From Amycolatopsis dendrobii (GTDB taxonomy: Bacteria > Actinomycetota > Actinomycetes > Mycobacteriales > Pseudonocardiaceae), in assembly GCF_014145675.1 (NCBI RefSeq), contig NZ_JACGZW010000004.1, forward strand, positions 62,001-126,000: DNA of 64,000 nt, read 5' to 3'. The notes beneath the pieces are model-generated. The model was not told the origin of the DNA. It searched no databases and was given only the letters and a program-made list of their open reading frames with translations. Shown here piece by piece: positions 44,758 through 54,769 of this stretch. The position numbers were made by a program, and so were the translations under genes. Each line of letters begins with the position of its first letter. Position 1 is the first letter of the stretch.

Positions 44758-45291
44758 TTACTGCGAAAGGGCTTCCTTCCGCCGTGCCCGGTGCCGTCGG
44801 ACCGCGTCCCGGTTGACGCAGGCGTGGGTGCAGTAGCGCTGGGTCCCGCTGCGAGTGAAGTCGACGAACGCGCGGCGGCATTCCGGCGCGGCGCAACGGC
44901 CGAGGCGGTGCATGCTGGTCGAGGTCAGGTACTGCGCCGCCGCCACTGACGTGACCGCGCGCAGCACCGCGGGCAGGCGCATCCCGTCGTCTTGATAGTG
45001 CAGGTGCCAGCGGTAGCCGTCGTGCTCGGTGATTCTCGGGTAAGCCACGGCCTCGGCCAGCAGGGCGTTCAGCAGCCGGACCCGGTCCGTCTCGCTCGCG
45101 GCGTCGACGACCTCGGTCCACCGGTCCAGGAAAGCGCACACCTCGGGAAAATCCTCGTCCGCGGCCGGCGGGACCGGGCCCATCTCCGGTTCGTCCCAGC
45201 GTCCGACCAGGTCAGCGAGAGCCGCGGGACGGTCATTGGCGAGGCCGGTCACAAACTTGAGGAAACTCCGGTAGTAAGAGTTATGCGGCAT
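44758..45291 (-). CDS. CGNR zinc-finger (ABATE-domain) regulator
   Basis: A 177-residue protein. The N-terminal ABATE-type domain (KFVTGLANDRPAALADLVGR) is probably a ligand sensor. The C-terminal CGNR-type zinc finger, CAAPECRRAFVDFTRSGTQR followed by YCTHACVNRDAVRRHR, probably binds DNA. ATG 45291 overlaps a 13-bp palindrome. Divergent from the MFS exporter gene, its probable target. Confidence 0.85.
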   Translation of the reverse strand: MPHNSYYRSFLKFVTGLANDRPAALADLVGRWDEPEMGPVPPAADEDFPEVCAFLDRWTEVVDAASETDRVRLLNALLAEAVAYPRITEHDGYRWHLHYQDDGMRLPAVLRAVTSVAAAQYLTSTSMHRLGRCAAPECRRAFVDFTRSGTQRYCTHACVNRDAVRRHRARRKEALSQ

Positions 45292-45293
45292 AA
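45281..45293. promoter_or_regulatory. palindrome over the CGNR start codon
   Basis: TTATGC-g-GCATAA is a perfect 6-bp inverted repeat in an AT-rich spot between the CGNR and MFS genes. It covers the CGNR start codon, so binding would suit autoregulation. Inference only. Confidence 0.4.
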
Positions 45294-45317
45294 GCCTATT
45301 ACAGCACGATCTCAAGC

Positions 45318-46847
45318 ATGTCTCTCGTGCCGAGCCGCGCCGAGCCCGAAGCGCCGTCCTGGGTCCCGTTGATCGCCGCTTGTGCCGGCACGTTCCTGCT
45401 GCTGATCTACACCAGCATCGTCACCGTCGCGCTGCCCGCGATCGGTGCCGAACTCGGCGCGGGATACGGCCAGCTGCAATGGATCGTGGACGTCTTCACG
45501 GTCGCGCTCGCCGGACTGCTGCTGGGTTTCGGCTCACTGAGCGACCTGCTCGGCCGCAAGCGCGTCTACCTCGCCGGACTGGTCCTGTTCTCCTTCGCGA
45601 CGCTCGCCTGCGGCGTGGCCGGAACGCCCGGCGCGCTGATCGCCGCGCGGGTCGCGCAAGGCGTCGCGGGCGCGGCGATGTTCGCGACGATCCTGCCGCT
45701 GGTCGGGCTGACCTACGAGGGCCGCGATCGGGCGCGGGCGTTCGCGGTCTGGGGGACGGTCGCCGGAGTGGCCAGTGCGGTCGGCACCTTCTCCGGCGGC
45801 GTGATCGCCCAGTTGCTCGGCTGGCGGTGGATCTTCTTTGCCTCCCTGCCCCTGTGCGTGGTCGCGATCCTCATGGCGGCGGCCTCGTTGAAGGAAGGCC
45901 CGCGAGCGCACGGCCGCAGTGTCGACTACCCAGGCATCGCCACGTTCTCGATCGCGGCCACCGGACTCGCCTATTCCGTCATCACCGGCGGCGATCGCGG
46001 ATGGTCCTCCGCCGGTGCCGTGATCGGTTACCTGGTCACGATGGCCGCCATCGCGGCTTTCGTGGTCGCGGAACGCCGCAGCAGCACGCCGATGGTGCCG
46101 ACCGGCTTGTTCGCGACGCGCCGGTTCCTCGGCGTGCTGCTCGTCGCGTTCAGCTACTACTTCGCCGGATTCGGTGCGCTGCCAGTGATCTCGCTGTGGC
46201 TGCAGGACGCGACCGGCCTGAGTTCGGCGGCGACGTCGGCGGTGCTGGCGCTGCAGGTGGTGGTGTTCGTCGTGGTGTCGGCACTGATCAGCGGACCGTT
46301 GCATGCCACATCACCGGGCCGGGTGCTGGGCGGCGCGACGGTGTTGCTCGGCGTCGGCTGCCTGACCGCGGTCGCGGTGCTGTTCAGCCCGACCTGGATC
46401 GCCCTGCTGCCCGCGTTGCTCCTGACCGGAATCGGCGCGGGCATCGTGTCCCCGGTCTTCCCGGCGGTGGCGATCGCTTCGGTGCCAGCGGAATACGGCG
46501 GCACGGCCGGCGCTGCCGCGAACAGCTCCCGGCAACTCGGACTGGCGCTGGGAATCGCGGTGTCCGGCGCGGTCTACGCGACCCGCGGCGAGGGGAGCGA
46601 CGGCGCGACCCGCGGAGTGCTGCTGGTCCTGCTGCTGTGCGGCGCGATCGCGGTCGCGAGCGGTCTCGTCGGCGGATGGTTGTTGCGGGACAACATCAAC
46701 CACCCGCCACCGGGCAACACCAACCGCTCAACTCAGCACAGCACCAGCCGCTCACCCCAGGACAACACCAGCAACTCGCCCCAGAACGACATCAACCGCT
46801 CGATCCTGGACGGCACCGACCGCTCGGCCCGGGACCCCAGCCGCTAG
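45318..46847 (+). CDS. MFS transporter, DHA2-type 14-helix, with octapeptide-repeat tail
   Basis: A 509-residue major facilitator with about 14 membrane helices; motif A GSLSDLLGRKRVYL is after helix 2 and a motif C-like GTVAGVASAVGTFSGGVIAQ lies near helix 5. Probably a drug or small-molecule exporter. The last 45 residues are hydrophilic 8-residue repeats (NRSTQHST, SRSPQDNT, SNSPQNDI, NRSILDGT) encoded by the 24-bp tandem array at 46700-47031. The stop codon is a mutated repeat unit. Confidence 0.88.
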   Translation: MSLVPSRAEPEAPSWVPLIAACAGTFLLLIYTSIVTVALPAIGAELGAGYGQLQWIVDVFTVALAGLLLGFGSLSDLLGRKRVYLAGLVLFSFATLACGVAGTPGALIAARVAQGVAGAAMFATILPLVGLTYEGRDRARAFAVWGTVAGVASAVGTFSGGVIAQLLGWRWIFFASLPLCVVAILMAAASLKEGPRAHGRSVDYPGIATFSIAATGLAYSVITGGDRGWSSAGAVIGYLVTMAAIAAFVVAERRSSTPMVPTGLFATRRFLGVLLVAFSYYFAGFGALPVISLWLQDATGLSSAATSAVLALQVVVFVVVSALISGPLHATSPGRVLGGATVLLGVGCLTAVAVLFSPTWIALLPALLLTGIGAGIVSPVFPAVAIASVPAEYGGTAGAAANSSRQLGLALGIAVSGAVYATRGEGSDGATRGVLLVLLLCGAIAVASGLVGGWLLRDNINHPPPGNTNRSTQHSTSRSPQDNTSNSPQNDINRSILDGTDRSARDPSR

Positions 46848-47031
46848 ACCCGGGCGGCACCGACCGCTCGGTTAAGGGCGGGCACTAACCGCTCGGCCCG
46901 GGGCAACGCCGACCGCCGGGCCCGGGACGCCAACAACCGCTCGATCGAGGACAGCACCGACCGCTCGCTCCAGGGCAACGCCAACCGCTCGCCCCGGGGA
47001 CAGCGCCGACCGCTCAACCCGAAGCAACCCC
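46700..47031. repeat. 24-bp tandem repeat array, about 14 units
   Basis: Units follow a consensus close to CCGCTCGNCCCGGGNCANCA followed by CCNA. Most are exactly 24 bp; a few are 21-25 bp after the stop. Units 1-6 are read in frame as 8-residue repeats of the MFS C-terminus. A TCG-to-TAG-like change in unit 7 gives the stop at 46845, and about eight units continue untranslated. Confidence 0.88.
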
Positions 47032-47153
47032 ACCCCCTCAGCGACCATTGGCCCCTCCGGCGCCGAACTCCCCCTCATCAACCTGCCGAACGAATCACAA
47101 CAGCGATCCGCCGCTCCCCGGACCAACCTCACCGCAGCTTCTCCGAACCAACC
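46848..47153. other. 306-bp region between convergent MFS and acetyltransferase genes
   Basis: The first 184 bp are the untranslated half of the 24-bp array. The rest, 47032-47153, shows no gene or structure beyond proline-type CCCC-rich sequence. Confidence 0.6.
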
Positions 47154-47666
47154 TCACCGCCGGAAATGCCGCGAAACCGCCCCGTCGTACTCCTCCTCCA
47201 CGTAGTCGGTGAACCCCAGCTTCTCCACCACCCGCAACGACGGCGTATTCGTCACCGCGACGCTGATCAGCACCGGAATCGCCGGTATCTCCCGCTCCGC
47301 CCATTCCACCGACGCCCGCGCCGCCTCCGCCGCGTACCCCTTCCCCCAGGCCGACGGACGGAAGCGGTAGGCCAGGTTCAGCACCTTCTCGCCCCGGAAC
47401 TCCCGGTTGCGCACTCCGGCCATGCCGATCACGTCCGACCCGTCGGCGGCCTCCGGCCTGCCCCGTTCCCGGACCGCCAGGTACCCGTAGCCGAACCTCG
47501 CCCAGTGCTCGAGCCAGCTGTCGAACATCACCAGCGTGGTCGCGGTGTCCGGCGGACGCGGGTTGTACCGGTTCGTCTCCGGGTCGCTCTGGATCTCGAC
47601 CACTGCCTGCCGATCTGTCTCCACGAAGTGCCGCAGCACCAGCCTTTCCGTCACGATCTCTGTCAC
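47154..47666 (-). CDS. GNAT family N-acetyltransferase (RimJ/RimL-like)
   Basis: A 170-residue acetyltransferase with TEIVTERLVLRHFVETDRQA at the N-terminus, acetyl-CoA loop RPSAWGKGYAAEAARASVEW and VTNTPSLRVVEKLGFTDYVE. RimJ/RimL-type members modify protein N-termini or small amines. GTG 47666 gives the usual start; an upstream in-frame start would add an unlikely hydrophobic leader. Confidence 0.86.
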   Translation of the reverse strand: MTEIVTERLVLRHFVETDRQAVVEIQSDPETNRYNPRPPDTATTLVMFDSWLEHWARFGYGYLAVRERGRPEAADGSDVIGMAGVRNREFRGEKVLNLAYRFRPSAWGKGYAAEAARASVEWAEREIPAIPVLISVAVTNTPSLRVVEKLGFTDYVEEEYDGAVSRHFRR

Positions 47667-47728
47667 GCCCCGACCATAACGACGGGGTCCGACAAAAATC
47701 GCGGCGAAAAACAGCGACAATCTCCGCC

Positions 47729-48466
47729 ATGACCGAACTGCCGTTGGTGCTCCTGCACGCCTTCCCGCTCGACGCCCGCATGTGGGACCCGGTCCGCGCG
47801 CCGCTCGCGGAACGCCTCCGGGTCATCACGCCTGATCAGCGCGGCCTCGGCCGGAGTCCGCTGCCGGACACCGAAGCCGAGCCGGATCTGGCGGACGCGG
47901 CGCGGGACGTCGTCGCGCTCCTGGACAAGCTCGAACTCGATCAGGTGGTTCTCGGCGGCTGTTCGATGGGCGGCTACCTCGCGATGGCCGTCCTGCGGCA
48001 GGCGCCCGAACGCGTCGGCGGGCTGATCCTCATCGACACCAAAGCCGCCGCGGACACTCCCGAAGCCGCGCAAACCCGGCTTGATGTCGCGAATCGCGCG
48101 GAAGCCGAGGGCGTCAAAGACTGGCTGGCCGACGGGAATCTGCCGAACCTGCTGGCTGACACCGCGTCCGCCGACGTCCGCGCGCGCGTGCGCGAATTGA
48201 TCGACGCGCAGCCGGCGTCCGGGGTCGCCTGGGCCGCGCGGGCGATGCGCAACCGGCCCGATTCCGTTGACCTGCTGCGGGAAACCGACGTCCCGGCGCT
48301 GGTCATCGTGGGGGAGCGCGACGCGATCACGCCGCTCGACGCCGCCAACACGATGGTCGAGGCGCTGCCTGACGCGACCCTCGCCGTCCTCCCGGACGTC
48401 GGGCACCTGACGCCGCTGGAGGACCCGGCGGGCGTGGTCGAAGCCATCCTCGGCTGGGTCAGCTGA
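47729..48466 (+). CDS. alpha/beta hydrolase
   Basis: A 245-residue hydrolase: LVLLHAFPLDARMWDPV (oxyanion), VVLGGCSMGGYLAMAVLRQA (nucleophile Ser in GCSMG), VIVGERDAITPLDAANTMVE (acid) and LPDVGHLTPLEDP (His). Complete catalytic triad. Resembles 3-oxoadipate-enol-lactonase/esterase types; the substrate is unassigned. Divergent from the acetyltransferase gene. Confidence 0.83.
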   Translation: MTELPLVLLHAFPLDARMWDPVRAPLAERLRVITPDQRGLGRSPLPDTEAEPDLADAARDVVALLDKLELDQVVLGGCSMGGYLAMAVLRQAPERVGGLILIDTKAAADTPEAAQTRLDVANRAEAEGVKDWLADGNLPNLLADTASADVRARVRELIDAQPASGVAWAARAMRNRPDSVDLLRETDVPALVIVGERDAITPLDAANTMVEALPDATLAVLPDVGHLTPLEDPAGVVEAILGWVS

Positions 48467-49289
48467 AGTAGTCGGCCGCCGCGGCGCGTGCTTCGGCTAG
48501 GCGGTGCGGGAAGCGCTGTGCGATCAGGAACCGCCACGCGACCGCGAAGAGCGAGCGAAGCCGCGTACACGTCGCGAGGACGGCTTCGTCCGCTTCGCCT
48601 GGGTACGCAGCGAGGAACTCCGGGCCGCCCTGTCGCGCGAGGATTGCCAGGTCCCATTCGAGCGGTCCGCGCCAGGTGTCCTCGAAGTCGAGCCAGCACG
48701 GGCCGTCGGCGGTCTGGATGAGGTTGCCGGGGTGTGCGTCGCCGTGCAGGGCCTGGACCGGGCCCGACGGCAGCAGTGCGGCGAGCCGTTCGGTTTCCGT
48801 GCGGATGCGGTCGGCGAAGCCGTCCAGCAGCGAGGCGTTGCGGTCGACGGTGTCCAGGAGTTCGCCGACCGGGCCGCGGGACGGCAGTTCGCCGGGGTAG
48901 TCGCGCAAGGCGGCGTGGATCCCGGCGAGCGACGCGGCGGTCTCGTCCGGCCCGTGCCGATGGTCCGGATCGTGCGGGGTCCAGTGCCAGAGCGTGACCG
49001 GCAATCCCTCCGCGAAATGCGGTCCGGCCGGGGGATCTTCGGACGGTGAGACGACGCGCACACCACGTTCGGTGAGATAGGCCGAAAGGGCGACGTCCCG
49101 CTCGAGCCACGCGGTCGCGTCCGGCCGCAGCAACCGGGTGGTGGCCGGGACCCTCGCCACCACCGGACCCATCCTCACCAGCACGTTCGAGCGCTCGTGC
49201 AGCACCTTCGCCGCGTCCGTCGCGAGGCCGAACCGGCGGCCGGCAGCGAGTGCGGAGGAGACCGCCGCGGCGCGGTACGGGTCGGTCAT
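48459..49289 (-). CDS. aminoglycoside phosphotransferase (APH) family kinase
   Basis: A 276-residue small-molecule kinase-like protein. The catalytic loop is VQALHGDAHPGNLIQTADGP (HGDxHxxN) and the metal-binding DFED is in CWLDFEDTWRGPLEWDLAIL. The true substrate is unknown; such genes are often housekeeping rather than resistance genes. The 3' end overlaps the convergent hydrolase by 8 bp. Confidence 0.85.
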   Translation of the reverse strand: MTDPYRAAAVSSALAAGRRFGLATDAAKVLHERSNVLVRMGPVVARVPATTRLLRPDATAWLERDVALSAYLTERGVRVVSPSEDPPAGPHFAEGLPVTLWHWTPHDPDHRHGPDETAASLAGIHAALRDYPGELPSRGPVGELLDTVDRNASLLDGFADRIRTETERLAALLPSGPVQALHGDAHPGNLIQTADGPCWLDFEDTWRGPLEWDLAILARQGGPEFLAAYPGEADEAVLATCTRLRSLFAVAWRFLIAQRFPHRLAEARAAAADYFS

Positions 49290-49424
49290 GCGGTGATCTA
49301 ACCAGCCGGTGCGCGCGACTGTCGGTAGCGAGGGCTACGATCCCCCTAACCGCCCGGATCAGGCTCGCCTGAGCCCGAGCGCCCCGGAGTTGACCACCAC
49401 AAGGTTGCAGTGTTGGAGGCAGGA

Positions 49425-51197
49425 GTGACGGCCGTAGCCCCGAAGCCGATCGCGACGCGCCCGTATCCCGCGCGCGAGACGGCAAAGGGTTCGTACCTGC
49501 TGCGGTTGTTCCGCACGACGGACCACAAGCAGATCGGGATCATGTATCTGGTCTCGTCGTTCGCCTTCTTCATGATCGGCGGCGCGATGGCCATGCTCAT
49601 CAGGACGGAGCTCGCCCAGCCGGGGCAGCAGTTCCTGTCCCAGGAGCAGTACAACCAGCTGTTCACCATGCACGGCACGGTGATGCTGCTGCTGTACGCG
49701 ACGCCGAGCCTCTTCGGGTTCGCGAACTTCATCCTGCCGCTGCAGATCGGCTCGCCCGACGTGGCGTTCCCGCGGCTGAACGCGTTCTCCTACTGGCTGT
49801 TCCTGTTCGGCAGCCTGATCGTGCTGTCCGGCTTCCTGACGCCCGGCGGCGCCGCCGACTTCGGCTGGTTCGCCTACACGCCGCTCTCGGACGCCATCCA
49901 CTCGCCCGGCGTCGGAGCCGACCTGTGGATCGCCGGTCTGGCCGTGTCCGGTCTTGGCACGATCCTCGGTGCGGTCAACATGATCACCACGGTGGTCTGC
50001 CTGCGCGCACCGGGCATGACGATGTACCGGATGCCGATCTTCACCTGGAACATCCTGATCACGAGCATCCTGATCCTGCTCGCGTTCCCGATCCTCACCG
50101 CGGCCCTGTTCGGCCTGATGGCGGACCGGCACCTGGGAGCCCACGTGTTCGACCCGGCCAACGGCGGGGTGATCCTGTGGCAGCACCTGTTCTGGTTCTT
50201 CGGCCATCCCGAGGTCTACATCGTCGCGCTGCCGTTCTTCGGGATCGTGTCGGAGATCTTCCCGGTCTTCAGCCGCAAGCCGGTGTTCGGCTACAAGGGC
50301 CTGGTCTTCGCGACGCTGTCGATCGCGGCGCTGTCGGTGGCGGTGTGGGCGCACCACATGTACGCGACCGGCGCGGTCCTGCTGCCGTTCTTCTCCTTCA
50401 TGACGTTCCTCATCGCGGTCCCGACCGGCGTGAAGTTCTTCAACTGGATCGGCACGATGTGGAAGGGCCAGCTGTCCTTCGAGACGCCGATGATCTTCTC
50501 GATGGGCTTCATCGTCACGTTCCTCTTCGGCGGTCTGACCGGCATCATGCTGGCCGCTCCGGCGATCGACTTCCACGTGTCGGACAGCTACTTCGTGGTG
50601 GCGCACTTCCACTACGTCCTCTACGGCACGATCGTGTTCGCGACCTTCGCCGGGATCTACTTCTGGTTCCCGAAGATCACCGGCCGGATGATGGACGAGA
50701 AGCTCGGGAAGTGGCACTTCTGGACCACGTTCATCGGCTTCCACACCACGTTCCTGGTGCAGCACTGGCTGGGCGCGGAGGGCATGCCGCGGCGCTACGC
50801 GGACTACCTGGCCAGTGACGGGTTCACCACGCTGAACACGATCTCCACGATCGGCGCGTACATCCTCGGGGCGTCCACGCTGCCGTTCATCTGGAACGTG
50901 TTCAAGAGCTACCGGTACGGCGAGATCGTCACGGTCGACGACCCGTGGGGCTACGGCAACTCGCTCGAGTGGGCCACGTCCTGCCCGCCGCCGCGGCACA
51001 ACTTCACCGAGCTGCCCCGGATCCGCTCCGAGCGGCCCGCGTTCGAGCTGCACTACCCGCACATGGTGGAGCGGCTGCACGCGGAAGGCGAGATCGGCTT
51101 CTTCGGCAAGGCCAAGCACGTCGGGGCCCCGTCGCAGAAGCTCGTGGACGCCACCATGCCGGGCGACCACAGCAAGGACAACGCGAGCGAGCAGTAA
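49425..51197 (+). CDS. ctaD: cytochrome c oxidase subunit I (aa3 type)
   Basis: A 590-residue heme-copper oxidase core subunit with 12 membrane helices. Heme and copper ligands appear in [31 protein letters not shown] (CuB His and cross-linked Tyr), [12 protein letters not shown] and [11 protein letters not shown]. It reduces oxygen to water and pumps protons. GTG 49425 was chosen because GGAGG lies 6 bases before it; an in-frame GTG at 49410 is possible. Followed by serB, as in mycobacteria. Confidence 0.95.
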   Translation: MTAVAPKPIATRPYPARETAKGSYLLRLFRTTDHKQIGIMYLVSSFAFFMIGGAMAMLIRTELAQPGQQFLSQEQYNQLFTMHGTVMLLLYATPSLFGFANFILPLQIGSPDVAFPRLNAFSYWLFLFGSLIVLSGFLTPGGAADFGWFAYTPLSDAIHSPGVGADLWIAGLAVSGLGTILGAVNMITTVVCLRAPGMTMYRMPIFTWNILITSILILLAFPILTAALFGLMADRHLGAHVFDPANGGVILWQHLFWFFGHPEVYIVALPFFGIVSEIFPVFSRKPVFGYKGLVFATLSIAALSVAVWAHHMYATGAVLLPFFSFMTFLIAVPTGVKFFNWIGTMWKGQLSFETPMIFSMGFIVTFLFGGLTGIMLAAPAIDFHVSDSYFVVAHFHYVLYGTIVFATFAGIYFWFPKITGRMMDEKLGKWHFWTTFIGFHTTFLVQHWLGAEGMPRRYADYLASDGFTTLNTISTIGAYILGASTLPFIWNVFKSYRYGEIVTVDDPWGYGNSLEWATSCPPPRHNFTELPRIRSERPAFELHYPHMVERLHAEGEIGFFGKAKHVGAPSQKLVDATMPGDHSKDNASEQ

Positions 51198-51218
51198 CCG
51201 GCGTTCGCAGGAGCTAAC

Positions 51219-51266
51219 CGGCGCGTGCCCGGTCGAGGACTTTCTCGGCCGGGCACGCGCCGTTTT
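51219..51266 (+). terminator. hairpin terminator after ctaD
   Basis: Perfect 14-bp arms CGGCGCGTGCCCGG and CCGGGCACGCGCCG enclose a 16-nt loop and are followed by TTTT. It starts 21 bp after the ctaD stop. Confidence 0.92.
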
Positions 51267-51432
51267 CGTACCAGGCCAGCGCTGCGGGCTGCCGGAGCAG
51301 AGAGACCGGAGGGGCTGCCGGGGGCCGGGAACTGCCGGACCGAGGGGCTGCCGGACCGAGGGCGCGCCGGGTGGCGCGAGCGGGACTGTGGCGGTGGGGC
51401 GCCGGGTGCGTGCGGGAAGCGGTCCTGATCGT

Positions 51433-53666
<2,234 letters not shown>

Positions 53667-53717
53667 CCCGCGCGGTTGCGCCTATGCAGTGACCCGACGG
53701 GTGGAAAGGCGCCTCGG

Positions 53718-54122
53718 ATGACCTTGGAAGTACAGCGCGAAGGCACGCACAGTTTCGTGGGCCGCAACGAGCGCGGCGCGGAAGTGCGGTTGGGCCGGGC
53801 TGGCTCGGAGGGCGCGTTTTCCCCGGCGGAGCTGCTGCAGATCGCGGCCGCGGGCTGCTCCGCGGTTACGGCGGAACAGCTGATCACGCGGCGCGTGGGC
53901 GAGGACTCGAAGTTCCGGGTTTCCGTGACCGCCGACCGGCGCGAGGGAGCCTCGGAACTGGACGCGGTGCACGTCGCGTTCGACGTCGACGTGTCGTCGC
54001 TGGATGAAGCTCAGCGGGAGGCACTGGCGGGTGCGGTGGACCGGGCGATCGAGCGGCTGTGCACGGTGAGCCGGACGCTGAAGAAGGCCATTCCGGTGAC
54101 GGAGACCTTCCCGACTGCCTGA
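53718..54122 (+). CDS. OsmC/Ohr-family peroxide-reducing protein
   Basis: A 134-residue thiol peroxidase-like protein. The two catalytic Cys are in LQIAAAGCSAVTAEQL (about 54) and IERLCTVSRTLKKAIPVTE (about 117). The family reduces organic hydroperoxides. ATG 53718 was chosen because MTLEVQREGTHSFVGRNERG is the common start; an upstream in-frame codon at 53676 is an alternative. Confidence 0.86.
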   Translation: MTLEVQREGTHSFVGRNERGAEVRLGRAGSEGAFSPAELLQIAAAGCSAVTAEQLITRRVGEDSKFRVSVTADRREGASELDAVHVAFDVDVSSLDEAQREALAGAVDRAIERLCTVSRTLKKAIPVTETFPTA

Positions 54123-54379
54123 GGCACGGCGAAAGGTCCCGGTACGACGGGATGCCGACCTGCTGTGGCGTGGGGCCGCTGAGCGCCGATGACGGCGGCT
54201 GGTTGCGGCGAGCCGTGGCAGCGCCAAGCCGAAGCGGTGAGCCAGCCTTACCGCCCGGCTGCCGAACTGCCGCAAGGAAACCCGTCGACGCCCCCGCTCG
54301 GTACCCTTGCCCGGCAAGCATTCCTGACCCCGCCTGCCATGAGCACCGCGCCCTGGAGCGGGGCTTCAGCACATCAGGT
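54123..54379. other. 257-bp gap without a recognised gene
   Basis: Between convergent osmC-like and hypothetical genes. No palindrome comparable to the others and no credible frame. A short CCCTGGAGCGGGG-type stem near 54350 is too weak to call. Confidence 0.5.
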
Positions 54380-54739
54380 TCAGCTTTGCCACACCACGTA
54401 CGCCTGGTCGGCGTCCGTGGTCATCGCCTCGATGAACTTCTCGTTGTCGAAGCCGGGCAAGGTCTGCAGGCGTTCGATGAGGGCGTCCGCGGCCGGGTCG
54501 CCGCTCGGGACGGCGGTGCCTTTGCCGTCGTTGCCGACCAGCATGAAGAAGACGTCTTCGTTCCAGGGGCCGTCCGGGATGACTCTCACCATGACCGATT
54601 GCAGTTCCGACCACGTCACAGCTTCTTCGCTGCCATCGGCGAGCCGGCGCCGAACCCCGGTGTCGTCAACACTGACGGTCCGGGATTGTGCGCTGGACGA
54701 ATCCTGGGTCAACGGTGCTCCCTGTCGTGTTCGTTCCAC
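54380..54739 (-). CDS. conserved-looking hypothetical protein (119 aa)
   Basis: Not recognised. The protein has a polar N-terminal stretch (LTQDSSSAQSRTVSVDDTG), then a compact alpha/beta part: EEAVTWSELQSVMVRVIPDG, WNEDVFFMLVGNDGKGTAVP and LPGFDNEKFIEAMTTDADQA, ending in VVWQS. No signal peptide or membrane helix. ATG 54739 may not be the true start, since a TTG follows at about 54706. Cotranscription with the upstream dinG gene is possible, as both lie on the minus strand. Confidence 0.7.
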   Translation of the reverse strand: MERTRQGAPLTQDSSSAQSRTVSVDDTGVRRRLADGSEEAVTWSELQSVMVRVIPDGPWNEDVFFMLVGNDGKGTAVPSGDPAADALIERLQTLPGFDNEKFIEAMTTDADQAYVVWQS

Positions 54740-54769
54740 TCACCGTACCCGCCTGTCCGGTGCGCCCGG

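Noticed and set aside
46700..47031. CRISPR array
   Set aside because: Units are contiguous 24-bp tandem repeats without spacers and part of them is coding; no cas genes are near.
48459..49289. Aminoglycoside resistance gene
   Set aside because: The APH fold is clear, but the protein is a distant member in a housekeeping context; resistance cannot be claimed.
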